The notes below the pieces were generated by a model. That model made no database searches. It was not told the DNA's origin and saw only the letters and a list, made by a program, of their open reading frames with translations. A DNA stretch of 64,000 nucleotides from HXMU1428-3 sp965215715 (GTDB lineage Bacteria > Pseudomonadota > Alphaproteobacteria > Rhizobiales > HXMU1428-3). The stretch lies in NCBI GenBank assembly GCA_965215715.1, contig OZ244129.1, positions 2,976,001 to 3,040,000 on the forward strand. Direction: 5' to 3'. Shown here one piece after another: positions 1 to 8,268 of this stretch (position 1 is its first letter; each line of letters starts with the position of its first letter). Made by a program: the position numbers and the translations under genes.

Positions 1-312
1 GAACAGCTTGTCTTTGATCCAAACAGGCATCGCCATTTTAAAACTGGTAAAGCCTTTGGGAGCTTTGGCGAGGTAAGTTTCAAGCAAGCGCTCGAATTTT
101 AGAAATGGTTTTTCAAAAAACACCAGATGGTCGATGTCTTCTAGTGTGAGGCCAGCTTGGCTGAGGCAATATTCAATCGATTTTTCTGGAAAGCCGGGGT
201 CATGTTTTTTGCGGGTAAAGCGCTCTTCTTGGGCGGCCGCGATAATGGTGCCGTCTTCGATGAGGGCGGCGGCGCTGTCATGATAAAAGGCTGAAATTCC
301 TAAAATTCGCAT
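1..312 (-). CDS. Carbamoyltransferase (NodU/CmcH family), N-terminal part only
   Basis: The reading frame starts at ATG 312 and runs off the left edge, so only about 104 N-terminal residues are visible. They read MRILGISAFYHDSAAAL, then AAAQEERFTRKKHDPGFP, the characteristic opening of NodU/CmcH carbamoyltransferases, which transfer a carbamoyl group from carbamoyl phosphate to a hydroxyl of a sugar or secondary metabolite. Full-length members are about 550-620 residues. It is the last visible gene of a minus-strand cassette (SGNH hydrolase, SxtJ-like protein, DUF5989), a grouping that recurs around this family. The acceptor cannot be told from this fragment. Family call is firm; the substrate is unknown. 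Confidence 0.9.
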   Translation of the reverse strand, partial: MRILGISAFYHDSAAALIEDGTIIAAAQEERFTRKKHDPGFPEKSIEYCLSQAGLTLEDIDHLVFFEKPFLKFERLLETYLAKAPKGFTSFKMAMPVWIKDKLF

Positions 313-349
313 CAATAGAGTCTCGCTGTTTAACCTTGTCTAGTTTTGA

Positions 350-376
350 GACAAGAGCGGTTTGCTCGCTCTTGTC
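350..376. other. Stem-loop between DUF5989 and carbamoyltransferase genes
   Basis: GACAAGAGCG at 350-359 pairs perfectly with CGCTCTTGTC at 367-376 around a 7-nt loop. No clear T-run follows on either strand, so it is not a canonical terminator. It fills the 79-nt gap between two cassette genes and could act as an RNA-processing or attenuation hairpin; this is inference. Confidence 0.55.
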
Positions 377-391
377 TTCGTCAATGATTGC

Positions 392-544
392 TTAAAAGAT
401 TGTATAGATGAAGGGTGCAATCGCAGAACCTTCTGCAAGCACGAGTAGGGCGCCAAAAGCGATCATTATAACCAAGATCGGCATTAGCCACCATTTTTTA
501 CGTGCGTTCATATAAGCTATGATTTCTTTGATGAAGCTTTTCAT
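392..544 (-). CDS. DUF5989 small membrane protein
   Basis: A 50-residue protein starting MKSFIKEIIAYMNARKKWW, then one hydrophobic helix (about residues 20-38), ending AEGSAIAPFIYTIF. This layout (basic amphipathic start, KKWWLMP, one membrane helix, GSAxAPFIYTxF end) matches the DUF5989 family, tiny proteins commonly encoded between SxtJ-like and carbamoyltransferase genes. It lies 26 nt after the SxtJ-like gene on the same strand. Function is not known; a role with the carbamoyltransferase at the membrane is inferred only from gene order. Confidence 0.8.
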   Translation of the reverse strand: MKSFIKEIIAYMNARKKWWLMPILVIMIAFGALLVLAEGSAIAPFIYTIF

Positions 545-570
545 GTTGTGTCTCTTCTTGTCTAAATAGT

Positions 571-1002
571 TTAAAATTGGTTCTTCATGGGCCGGGTTGA
601 TTCTTTTGGGTCTTTCTCGATCCAGTAGGTTTTTGCCTCGGGGTCTTTTTTGGCTTTCAGCGGATCGGCTTTTAATTGCATGATGAGGCCGGCAGGAACA
701 ATGACCAGGGCGTACATGATAAACATGATGATTGGGTTGACGATTTTAAAAAGCAGTAGGGAAAATTTGAACCATAAAATATTGATCGGGCGCAAAAGAG
801 AGCTGGCAAATTGAGCCAGTAGGCCAAAGATTGCTGCCATGACAAGCGCAATGATCACCCCTTTGGTGAGGGTGTAATCATTAGAATAAAACAGAATAAG
901 AGCAACAATGGTTGCGACACCTGCAAACACAAAACCGGTGGAGCGCTCAGTGGGTAACCCGGGGTGTTCATTCTCATATGATTCGTGAAAATTTTTAGCC
1001 AT
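571..1002 (-). CDS. SxtJ-like membrane protein
   Basis: A 143-residue protein with a polar N-terminus (NEHPGLPTERSTGFVF), two helices at about residues 23-68, a further hydrophobic stretch at about 78-110 and a charged tail. The order and the neighbours (SGNH hydrolase 10 nt upstream, DUF5989 and carbamoyltransferase downstream) match the SxtJ family, named from the saxitoxin cluster but widespread in bacterial carbamoyltransferase cassettes. No catalytic motif is visible. Its role is unknown; it may help assemble or place the carbamoyl transfer machinery at the inner membrane. Confidence 0.72.
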   Translation of the reverse strand: MAKNFHESYENEHPGLPTERSTGFVFAGVATIVALILFYSNDYTLTKGVIIALVMAAIFGLLAQFASSLLRPINILWFKFSLLLFKIVNPIIMFIMYALVIVPAGLIMQLKADPLKAKKDPEAKTYWIEKDPKESTRPMKNQF

Positions 1003-1012
1003 CGAGTTTTTC

Positions 1013-2161
1013 CTATTGGCTGTTGGTTGGGTTTTGTAAGAATTGAAGTTCTAAATCTTTGGCAATGGCTTTGCCAGCAATGTCATTGCCATGTTTGTTC
1101 CAGTGCCAGTCCCAGGGGAATTCAAACTTTTTCTTGTCAGCTTTGTAAGCTTTGCTCATGGCGGTTTTTAGATCGAGAAAGGGGATGCCTTTTTCTTTGG
1201 CCGTGTTTTGGGCAATGGTGTTAAGGGCATTGGCTTCATAGTCTTTTGCGTCATTGTCTGCATATATCGCTTCGCGGACCGGGTCCATGGTGATGAGCAG
1301 TTTAAAATTGTGGGTTTGGCTTAACGTTTTGAATTGATCAAACACATAGGCTGTTGCTGTTTCGATTTTATCCAGCTCGGTGATGTTGCGCACATCGATG
1401 GCTGATTGAACAAAGCCGTGTTTGGGCGGTTTTGCTTGGGTTTCTTCTTCTTTATTGATCATACGGCGGACCAGGACGGCAAGGCCGGTTTGATAATAAA
1501 GATAGCGAAAGGTGCGGCTGTTTTTCAAAGTGTCAACCCAGCCAGGATTATAAGGTTCTGGGGCCACTTGTTTGATTTTGTCACCTTCAAGGTCAAGCTT
1601 CATGAAGCTTGAGGAATAGCGGCCATAAAGAAAGCGATAACTTTCATCAAAGTCATTATGGATGAGCTGGACAACGACAATGTCGGGTTTGTATTGCAGG
1701 GCCTCTTGGGTGAGTATGTGGAGATATTGGCTTAAGGGGGCGCCATCAATGCCAAAGCGGTAAACTTGTGTTTTGTAGCCCTTTGCATTCAATTGTTGTT
1801 CGATGACCTGGGCAAAGCCTTCATTCACATTCACAGCCGATGCTTGCACATAGCTATCACCGATTACAGCGATACGGGTTGTGTTTTCAGGTTTTTGTTT
1901 TTGGTAAGCTTTATAAGGTGAGTTCCAGCCATTTTCGTTAATGTTGACTGTATGGCTTGTCCCGTCAGGTTCATAAAGGGTGGCTTTTGTGTTTGGCAGA
2001 TAGCGAATGACGTTGTTCATTGATGTGTTGGGGATGACATCAGAGGTTTTCAAGATGTATTTGAAAATCAAAAATTCAAACACCAATAAGCAAACCAGCA
2101 ACGTGGTGCTAAGTAACATCAGGTTTTCAAGCAGTTGTTTGCGTGTCATTTTGATCCACAT
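1013..2161 (-). CDS. SGNH/GDSL-type hydrolase with N-terminal membrane anchor
   Basis: A 382-residue protein. Residues about 8-33 form a membrane helix (signal anchor). IAVIGDSYVQASAVN near residue 98 is block I with the nucleophile Ser, HNDF near 168 fits the Asn block, and DWHWNKHGNDIAG near the C-terminus supplies the catalytic Asp and His. The active domain should therefore lie in the periplasm. Relatives remove or transfer acyl groups on glycans. It is the first gene of the carbamoyltransferase cassette and ends 10 nt before the SxtJ-like gene. An alternative start at ATG 2149 (MTRKQLL) is possible; neither has a strong ribosome-binding site. Confidence 0.82.
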   Translation of the reverse strand: MWIKMTRKQLLENLMLLSTTLLVCLLVFEFLIFKYILKTSDVIPNTSMNNVIRYLPNTKATLYEPDGTSHTVNINENGWNSPYKAYQKQKPENTTRIAVIGDSYVQASAVNVNEGFAQVIEQQLNAKGYKTQVYRFGIDGAPLSQYLHILTQEALQYKPDIVVVQLIHNDFDESYRFLYGRYSSSFMKLDLEGDKIKQVAPEPYNPGWVDTLKNSRTFRYLYYQTGLAVLVRRMINKEEETQAKPPKHGFVQSAIDVRNITELDKIETATAYVFDQFKTLSQTHNFKLLITMDPVREAIYADNDAKDYEANALNTIAQNTAKEKGIPFLDLKTAMSKAYKADKKKFEFPWDWHWNKHGNDIAGKAIAKDLELQFLQNPTNSQ

Positions 2162-2396
2162 CTATAAATATCGTGTTTTATTTTCTATTGCTGCGTCAAA
2201 ATAAACCACATTTTATCTGACAAAAGCCCCAAGTTTTATTCACACTTGATCTTTGCTGCAAATTTTGCAATTTGGAGGCCATGTTTACGGTCAGTTTTAT
2301 ATCTTGGCAATTGCAATTTTTGTTATCGTTCTTATTGTCTAAATTAAGATTATTGAATTTGTTTAAAATTTTAAGGAAATAAAGGTTATTAAATTT

Positions 2397-4052
2397 ATGA
2401 GCACGCCCCAATATGTGTTTACGTGTCACAAACTCTCCAAAGCTTATTCCGGTGGCAAAACGTTATTTGAAAATATCACCCTTTCTTTTTTGCCTGGCGC
2501 TAAAATTGGTGTTGTTGGTGTCAACGGGGCGGGTAAGTCGACCCTTTTGAAAATTATGGGCGGCGTTGATACGGAATTTTCTGGTGAGGCGTGGGCGGCT
2601 GATGGCATCAAAGTTGGCTATTTGCCCCAAGAGCCCCAATTGGATGAGAGCAAGGATGTGCTTGGCAATGTGATGGAAGGGGTTGCAGAGAAAAAAGCCA
2701 TTCTGGATCGGTATAATGAGTTGGCTGTTGAATATTCTGAAGAAACAGCTGATGAAATGGCCCAATTGCAAGACCAGATTGATGCGCAAGATTTATGGGA
2801 CTTGGACACACAAGTTGAACAAGCTATGGATGCGCTGCGTTGCCCTGATGGGGCCAGTGATGTTGCCTCGCTTTCCGGCGGGGAAAAGCGCCGGGTGGCA
2901 CTGTGCAAGCTGTTGCTTTCCAAACCTGACATGTTGCTTTTGGACGAACCAACCAACCATTTGGATGCTGAAACGGTTGCCTGGTTGCAGCGTTATTTAG
3001 AAGACTATGCCGGCACTGTTATTCTTATCACCCACGACCGGTATTTTCTTGACCAGATCACTGGCTGGACGCTGGAGCTTGATCGTGGGCGCGGGGTTCC
3101 TTATGAGGGGAACTATTCATCCTGGTTGGAGCAGAAACAAAAACGGCTTGAACAAGAGGGCCGTGAAGACGTTTCCAAACAGCAAGCTATGGCACGCGAA
3201 CTTGATTGGATCAGGTCGTCACCTAAAGCGCGGCAAGCCAAATCCAAGGCGCGGATTAAGGCGTATGAAGAATTGGCGAACAAAGCTGATCATGAAAAGG
3301 TCTCGACAGCTCAAATTTCTATTCCCCCTGGTGAGCGGCTTGGCGGGGTGGTGATTGAGGCGGACAAACTCACAAAAGGGTTTGATGATCGGTTGTTAAT
3401 CGATGATCTTTCTTTCCAGTTGCCTCCGGGCGGTATTGTTGGGGTGATCGGGCCTAACGGGGCGGGTAAAACCACACTGTTTAAAATGCTCACCGGGGTT
3501 GAGACCCCTGATGAGGGTTCAATCCGTTTGGGAGAGACGGTTGAGCTTGGCTATGTTGATCAGTCTCGTGATGATTTGGATGGATCAAAAAATGTTTGGG
3601 AGGAAATCTCTGACGGGCTTGATCAGATTTTGCTTGGCAAACGCGAAGTGCCATCACGGGCTTATGTTAGCTGGTTTAATTTTAAAGGTGGTGATCAGCA
3701 AAAAAAGGTCGGCGATCTTTCTGGTGGTGAGCGCAACCGGGTGCATTTGGCCAAGATGCTGAAACAGGGCGGTAATGTGTTGCTGCTTGACGAACCGACC
3801 AATGATTTGGATGTGGAGACGTTATCTGCGCTAGAAGCGGCTTTAGAAGATTTCCCGGGCTGTGCGGTGGTCATCAGCCACGACCGGTTTTTCCTTGACC
3901 GGATCGCAACCCACATTCTGGCCTTTGAAGGGGACAGCCATGTGGAGTGGTTTGAGGGCAGCTTTTCTGATTATGAAGAAGACAAAAAACGCCGGCTTGG
4001 CGAAGAGGCTGTGAACCCGCACCGGATTAAGTTCAAGCGGTTTGAACGCTAG
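2397..4052 (+). CDS. ettA: Energy-dependent translational throttle protein EttA (ABC-F)
   Basis: A 551-residue soluble protein with two ABC ATPase domains and no membrane segments. The first Walker A is GVNGAGKST, with signature LSGGEKRRVAL and Walker B MLLLDEPTNHLD; the second has GPNGAGKTT, LSGGERNRVHL and VLLLDEPTNDLD. EttA binds the ribosomal E site and couples ATP level to the first steps of elongation. Length is within the usual 550-560. Start ATG 2397 follows an AT-rich leader with AAGGAAA/AAAGG. It stands alone on the plus strand, divergent from the SGNH cassette; the 235-nt gap is AT-rich with no other gene seen. Confidence 0.95.
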   Translation: MSTPQYVFTCHKLSKAYSGGKTLFENITLSFLPGAKIGVVGVNGAGKSTLLKIMGGVDTEFSGEAWAADGIKVGYLPQEPQLDESKDVLGNVMEGVAEKKAILDRYNELAVEYSEETADEMAQLQDQIDAQDLWDLDTQVEQAMDALRCPDGASDVASLSGGEKRRVALCKLLLSKPDMLLLDEPTNHLDAETVAWLQRYLEDYAGTVILITHDRYFLDQITGWTLELDRGRGVPYEGNYSSWLEQKQKRLEQEGREDVSKQQAMARELDWIRSSPKARQAKSKARIKAYEELANKADHEKVSTAQISIPPGERLGGVVIEADKLTKGFDDRLLIDDLSFQLPPGGIVGVIGPNGAGKTTLFKMLTGVETPDEGSIRLGETVELGYVDQSRDDLDGSKNVWEEISDGLDQILLGKREVPSRAYVSWFNFKGGDQQKKVGDLSGGERNRVHLAKMLKQGGNVLLLDEPTNDLDVETLSALEAALEDFPGCAVVISHDRFFLDRIATHILAFEGDSHVEWFEGSFSDYEEDKKRRLGEEAVNPHRIKFKRFER

Positions 4053-4154
4053 CGTTTTTTGAATCTAAACTATTTTTTATAGCTAGTTATCCCCGTTTCT
4101 GTAGATGGGTGTATTCTAGAACGGTATGTCAATATTGTTCAGGAATATACTATT

Positions 4155-4553
4155 ATGGAATATCGTGGAAAAACGCTAGAGGAAGCCCTTCATAAATCTC
4201 TTAAAAAAGAACATAAAAACCGTTTAATTTGAAAGTTCAAAAAACAATTATCTACGAAAGCGCGTTTTGATGTTTGGGCTCCAGCTTTGACGTGGGGCCC
4301 TTGGTTTGAGATTTGGTCCCAGTTTGGGATTATTGGTCCTGGGGCTCGTGATCATCAATCAGTTCTGAATGTTTCATTTGCTTCAGAAGGTGGTGATTCT
4401 AGTTTTGATGTAGAGATTAAAGGTGGTGATAATTTTATTAGAACAATTGGACCAGGCTCAGAACTTGTAACTATTACAGGTAATGTTGCCACGGCTGTTT
4501 CTATACGCTGTAAAAGCCACTCTGTTGGATTGCACGTTTTAGTAACAGTTTGA
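4155..4553 (+). pseudogene. Small unknown gene interrupted by an in-frame TGA
   Basis: Reading from ATG 4155 (AGGA about 10 nt upstream) gives 25 residues, MEYRGKTLEEALHK to NRLI, then TGA at 4230-4232. The same frame then stays open for over 100 codons to the stop at 4551-4553. The second part is protein-like (WAPALTWGPWFEIW, then Gly/Ser-rich beta-type sequence ending GLHVLVTV). One change of TGG to TGA would explain the break. Alternatively the downstream part starts at TTG 4287 as a separate protein. No family recognised. It lies tail to tail, 3 nt from the next gene. Confidence 0.55.
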
Positions 4554-4556
4554 TGT

Positions 4557-4907
4557 TTAAAGTTGTGTCCAATAAAGATGTATTGATTTTATCAAAAATG
4601 GTATTTGCGGCAAAGCATCAATGATGCTTATCGCACTTATGAGAATGAATACAAGGATATTGAGAGCAATTGTACAGTAAAATAAAAATCTATAAGTCTC
4701 ATATTTTCTTGCTACGATGACGTTGCATACCTGAATCATAAAAACTGTCAAAATGACAAGAGAATGATTGATCGACATTGAGAAAAGATCGAGCTCAATG
4801 AGTTTGCCAATGCATATTGGGATCAATCCATTGATTAGGAGCCAACCCATTACAATTTTGGTTTTTGTGTTTTCTATCTGTAGGGGTTTTTCTATTTCAT
4901 TTTGCAT
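4557..4907 (-). CDS. Hypothetical small membrane protein
   Basis: A 116-residue protein with a short polar N-terminus (MQNEIEKPLQIENTKTK) and three to four hydrophobic helices (about 19-36, 46-66, 75-95, 96-108). No family recognised. The coding strand is AT-rich. A weak AGAAGAA lies upstream of the ATG. It converges on the broken gene at 4155-4553. The two together look like a small accessory insertion between ettA and acuI. That it is expressed rests only on its open frame and membrane-protein composition. Confidence 0.5.
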   Translation of the reverse strand: MQNEIEKPLQIENTKTKIVMGWLLINGLIPICIGKLIELDLFSMSINHSLVILTVFMIQVCNVIVARKYETYRFLFYCTIALNILVFILISAISIIDALPQIPFLIKSIHLYWTQL

Positions 4908-5049
4908 TTCAGTTTCTTCTAAAAGTATTCTTTCTAACTGGCGTGTATTATTCTAACTTGTTTTATGACTTTTGGTAACCATTGCTTTTTTTAGAAGCAT
5001 CATGAATATGATGGCTTTAATCGCCGTATAAATATAACAGGGGAAATTT

Positions 5050-6033
5050 ATGTTCAAAGGGTTGTTGATTGACAAGAGTGATGATGGCCAGACAGTTGCT
5101 TTGCAAGACATTGATGAAGAGGCCTTGCCTGATTTTGATGTGGTGGTTGATGTTGCCTATTCGACTTTGAATTATAAAGATGCGCTTGCTTTAACGGGCA
5201 AGTCGCCGATTGTAAGAAGCTACCCCCTGGTGCCGGGCATTGATTTTGCTGGCACGGTTGTGAAATCTGACGGGTCAGAGTTTGAGCCCGGGCAACAGGT
5301 TGTGCTCAATGGTTGGGGCGTTGGCGAATCTTATTGGGGGGGGCTGGCAGAAAAGGCGTGCGTTAAGGGTGAGTGGCTGGTGCCTTTGCCCAGTGCGTTT
5401 GATGCGCGCCAGGCCATGGCCATCGGCACGGCTGGTTATACCGCGATGTTGTGTGTGTTGGCGCTGGAGCGTCATGGGGTGCGCCCTGATAACGGTGAAA
5501 TTATTGTGACCGGGGCCTCTGGCGGGGTTGGCAGTGTGGCTGTGGCGGTGTTGGCCAAACTTGGCTATCAGGTTGTCGCGCTTACCGGGCGTACATCTGA
5601 AGAAGCTTACCTTAAAGGTTTGGGCGCAAGCGCTATTATGGACCGGGCTGAACTTACTGAGCCGGGCAGACCACTTGCTAAAGAACGCTGGGCCGGGGCG
5701 GTTGACACGGTTGGCAGTACTATTTTGGCCAATGTGTGTGCGCAAACCAAATATAATGGTGTGGTCACCGCTTGTGGTTTGGCCGCTGGGTTTGATTTGC
5801 CGGGCACGGTAATGCCGTTTATTTTGCGCGGTGTGACATTGGCTGGTGTTGAAAGTGTGATGTGCGCACGAGAGCGCCGTCTTGAGGCCTGGCAACGGCT
5901 TGGTGAGGATTTGGAAATTGAAAAACTAGAAGCCATCACCACTGAGATTGGGTTGAGCGATGTGCTGGCTACAGCGCCTGACTTTTTAACCGGGGCTGTG
6001 CGCGGGCGTGTTGTGGTGGATGTGACGCGCTAG
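5050..6033 (+). CDS. acuI: Acrylyl-CoA reductase AcuI / YhdH-type quinone oxidoreductase family
   Basis: A 327-residue zinc-independent medium-chain reductase. The GroES-like domain shows STLNYKDALALTGKSP and PLVPGIDFAGTV; the nucleotide-binding Rossmann domain has TGASGGVGSVAV near residue 155, typical of NADPH-dependent members. AcuI reduces toxic acryloyl-CoA to propionyl-CoA, including in breakdown of dimethylsulfoniopropionate and in 3-hydroxypropionate assimilation. Start ATG 5050 has GGGGAAA just upstream. It is followed 14 nt later by an unrelated secreted protein. AcuI and YhdH are very similar, so the physiological substrate is an inference. Confidence 0.85.
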   Translation: MFKGLLIDKSDDGQTVALQDIDEEALPDFDVVVDVAYSTLNYKDALALTGKSPIVRSYPLVPGIDFAGTVVKSDGSEFEPGQQVVLNGWGVGESYWGGLAEKACVKGEWLVPLPSAFDARQAMAIGTAGYTAMLCVLALERHGVRPDNGEIIVTGASGGVGSVAVAVLAKLGYQVVALTGRTSEEAYLKGLGASAIMDRAELTEPGRPLAKERWAGAVDTVGSTILANVCAQTKYNGVVTACGLAAGFDLPGTVMPFILRGVTLAGVESVMCARERRLEAWQRLGEDLEIEKLEAITTEIGLSDVLATAPDFLTGAVRGRVVVDVTR

Positions 6034-6047
6034 AAACGGGGTTGCAA

Positions 6048-6875
6048 ATGATCTTATGTGCTAACCCTGTCCGTTCTGTAATCATCGCTTGCCTTTGTTG
6101 TGTACTGCCTATTGTCTTGTCCAACCCTTGTTTTGCTGAGGACAGACTTTCTACAGACGACTTCCATTCACTTATAAAAAAGGGTGATCACCAGGTTTGG
6201 CATCGGTTTCGGGATTTTGGAAACATCATCGCAACTTTTACAAAAAGCGAAAAAAAAGATTATGAATGGGCACAACGGGCAAGCTTGCTTTCTGATCAGA
6301 AAGGCAAGGAGCTGATTGAGGATTACGATCTGATGGGGTTTAAACGGGCTTATCCTCATTTAGCACCTGCGTTTTCTTTTGCTGAAGTTGAGCGTGCTTT
6401 TTACAAACATTATCATGAAAAATATTCTTATGGACAGTTGCGGCGACACGCTTGGTTTTCGCGCCGCCTGGCTGATCCTGGCACTCAGAATGAGAAACGT
6501 TTTGACCAAAGCGTATTTTTAGATCAAGCGCGATCTTATTCGAAAAAAAAGCAGGGTGTTTTGCCAAGTGAGGCACATTTCTTGGCTCTTGGCTTTGATC
6601 AATTAACTGTTCTGGCGGTTTGTGCTGGCTATAGGCCAGCGATTTTGGATGTGATGAAAGCTGCTTGGGTGCAACAGCAATTGAAGCTAGCGCCAGTCCT
6701 TTCTTATTTGTTGTTCTTGCGTGTTCAAAAAGAGGACGGATTGCGGCTGATTGACAAAGAGCACTGGTTGGCTCACATCGACAAAACTTTAAGCTCAAAA
6801 GATAAAATTTTTTATGAGCAGTTGATCAAGGACAAAGACAAGCTTTACGGGGGGCTTGAGTATTGTTCTTATTGA
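6048..6875 (+). CDS. Secreted protein of unknown function
   Basis: ATG 6048 gives about 275 residues beginning with a signal peptide: MILCANPVRSVII, a hydrophobic core with several Cys, then SNPCFAED where cleavage is likely. The mature part is mostly helical and charged (KYSYGQLRRHAWFSRRLADP, SKKKQGVLPSEAHF). No catalytic motif or repeat was recognised. An upstream in-frame TTG (6042) is less likely as start. It begins 14 nt after acuI and may be co-transcribed. Function unknown. Confidence 0.65.
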   Translation: MILCANPVRSVIIACLCCVLPIVLSNPCFAEDRLSTDDFHSLIKKGDHQVWHRFRDFGNIIATFTKSEKKDYEWAQRASLLSDQKGKELIEDYDLMGFKRAYPHLAPAFSFAEVERAFYKHYHEKYSYGQLRRHAWFSRRLADPGTQNEKRFDQSVFLDQARSYSKKKQGVLPSEAHFLALGFDQLTVLAVCAGYRPAILDVMKAAWVQQQLKLAPVLSYLLFLRVQKEDGLRLIDKEHWLAHIDKTLSSKDKIFYEQLIKDKDKLYGGLEYCSY

Positions 6876-6950
6876 GGGGAGGGGTGTGCTTGAGCACTTC
6901 TTGTCTCAGTGGTAGCCTGTTTTCAAAATAAAATTATTAGGGAGGGCTTT

Positions 6951-7589
6951 ATGAGCTTGAAAATCGTGGGCGGTGGTTTTGGTCGCACCGGCACTTTGTC
7001 GATGAAAATGGCGCTTGAACAATTGGGGTTTGGCCCGTGCCATCACATGGAAGAGGTGATGCAGCGCGAAGGCCAGGCTGCTTATTGGCAAGCAGCGACT
7101 GATGATCAGCCGGTTGATTGGAATAAAGCGTTCGATGGCTTTCAGTCTTGTGTCGATTGGCCGTCAGCTGCGTTTTGGTTGCAAATTGCCCGGCATTTTC
7201 CTGAAGCCAAAGTGTTGTTGACTGTGCGCAGCTCGGAAAGTTGGTACAACAGCATTTCTAAGACGATTTTTAAATTGCTGGCCCAAGAGGGTGAGTTGCC
7301 GGAAGGGTATATGGGTGAAGTGATTAAAATGGCGCATCAATTGATTTTTGATCGTACCTTTAAAGGCAATATCAGTGATCCTGAGCATGTTATGGCTGTT
7401 TATGAAAAACATAACGCTGCCATTATTGATGCGATTCCAAATGATCGTTTGTTGGTTTATAATCTGGGTGATGGTTGGGAGCCACTTTGTGAATTTCTTG
7501 ATGTGCCGGTTCCTGATACGCCTTATCCACGGATTAATTCCACAGATGAGTTCTGGGATATTTTTGGGGGTGGGAATAACCCGAATTAA
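6951..7589 (+). CDS. Sulfotransferase family protein
   Basis: ATG 6951, 212 residues, preceded by a clear GGGAGGG ribosome-binding site, which decides this start over an earlier in-frame codon at 6909. GGGFGRTGTLSMKMALE at the N-terminus is the phosphate-binding loop of PAPS-dependent sulfotransferases, and VLLTVRSSESWYNS near residue 90 is the 3'-phosphate-binding region. The family moves sulfate from PAPS to a hydroxyl or amine; the acceptor is not predictable. The size fits small bacterial relatives. It stands singly between an unknown secreted protein and a membrane protein. Confidence 0.82.
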   Translation: MSLKIVGGGFGRTGTLSMKMALEQLGFGPCHHMEEVMQREGQAAYWQAATDDQPVDWNKAFDGFQSCVDWPSAAFWLQIARHFPEAKVLLTVRSSESWYNSISKTIFKLLAQEGELPEGYMGEVIKMAHQLIFDRTFKGNISDPEHVMAVYEKHNAAIIDAIPNDRLLVYNLGDGWEPLCEFLDVPVPDTPYPRINSTDEFWDIFGGGNNPN

Positions 7590-7661
7590 ACGTTAGATTG
7601 AAAACATCGTTTGGGGGATAACCCTTAAACGGTGTGCCAATCGTGATGAGGGGGAAATTTT

Positions 7662-8126
7662 ATGTTCATCGACTTTTTGAGTTATTTAGAGGAAATCCCC
7701 TACCGTTATATGACAACGGTTCCCTTTGCTTTGCCCTTCATTTGGGCCGGGGCGGTGCTGGGCCATAGCTTTATTGCCACGAGCGCAAAATATAAAGCGC
7801 CCAGCTTGGAAGACCATGTGGCTGTTGAGGTTGGCAACGCCACTTTCACGCAGTTCTTCTTGTTTGAGGTGTTGTTTTTGGCTGGCATCACGGCGACTAT
7901 GGTGATCTCAAATGTGGGGCCTTATGTGTGGTTTGTGTTTGGTCTTGTTGCATTGTGTGTGTTTTTGCAGCGCTATTATTTAAAGCCCATCTTGTTTAAT
8001 AAAGTGGATGACTATGAACACAACCGGCCCTTGCCGAGCCAGTTTCACTATAAATTTTATACGGTGTTGGAGTGTGTTAAGTTCTTAACGCTGATTGGGC
8101 TTGGGTCTTTGTTGATCCGGTATTAA
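7662..8126 (+). CDS. Hypothetical four-helix membrane protein
   Basis: A 154-residue protein with four likely membrane helices (about 16-38, 61-83, 84-104, 133-152), separated by a polar loop after helix 1 (SAKYKAPSLEDHVAVEVGN) and a charged loop after helix 3 (FNKVDDYEHNRPLPSQFHYK). GGGGGAAA precedes ATG 7662. No family recognised; size and helix count recall MAPEG proteins, but their Asn/Glu and Arg signature was not found. The first long-hairpin repeat starts 20 nt after its stop and separates it from the convergent GST gene. Confidence 0.6.
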   Translation: MFIDFLSYLEEIPYRYMTTVPFALPFIWAGAVLGHSFIATSAKYKAPSLEDHVAVEVGNATFTQFFLFEVLFLAGITATMVISNVGPYVWFVFGLVALCVFLQRYYLKPILFNKVDDYEHNRPLPSQFHYKFYTVLECVKFLTLIGLGSLLIRY

Positions 8127-8145
8127 AGCGAGAGATCGGACTCTG

Positions 8146-8268
8146 CCCCTTAATTTCCATGATAAGACTTTCGCATTTTTAAGTCCCCTGTCAAGGGTAT
8201 AACAAAGCGTTGTGCGCCCTTGACAGGGGACATAAAAATGCAAAAATCTCACCATGGAAATTAAGGGG
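8146..8268. repeat. Long hairpin repeat, copy 1 (123 bp)
   Basis: An interrupted palindrome with arms of about 52 nt. The left arm runs from CCCCTTAATTTCCATG through CGCATTTTT to CCCCTGTCAAGGG; the right arm is its inverse, ending TTAAGGGG. Arms differ at five positions, four of them transitions. The loop is short (about 18 nt). It sits between convergent genes and its right end supplies the stop codon and the last Pro codon of the GST gene. Same family as the copies at 11411, 24677, 38899 and 60868. Confidence 0.93.

Noticed and set aside
4230..4232. In-frame TGA as a selenocysteine codon
   Set aside because: No recognisable SECIS-type hairpin directly follows, and the position fits a Trp codon change better.
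5275..5895. 206-codon minus-strand frame opposite acuI
   Set aside because: It lies wholly within a well-supported gene, has no family motif and its composition (His, Arg, Thr, Gln) is that of a shadow frame.
8219..8240. TTGACA in the right arm of every hairpin repeat as a possible promoter
   Set aside because: No TATAAT-like hexamer lies 16-18 nt downstream in any copy, and the same motif appears inverted in the left arm, so it is explained by the stem.
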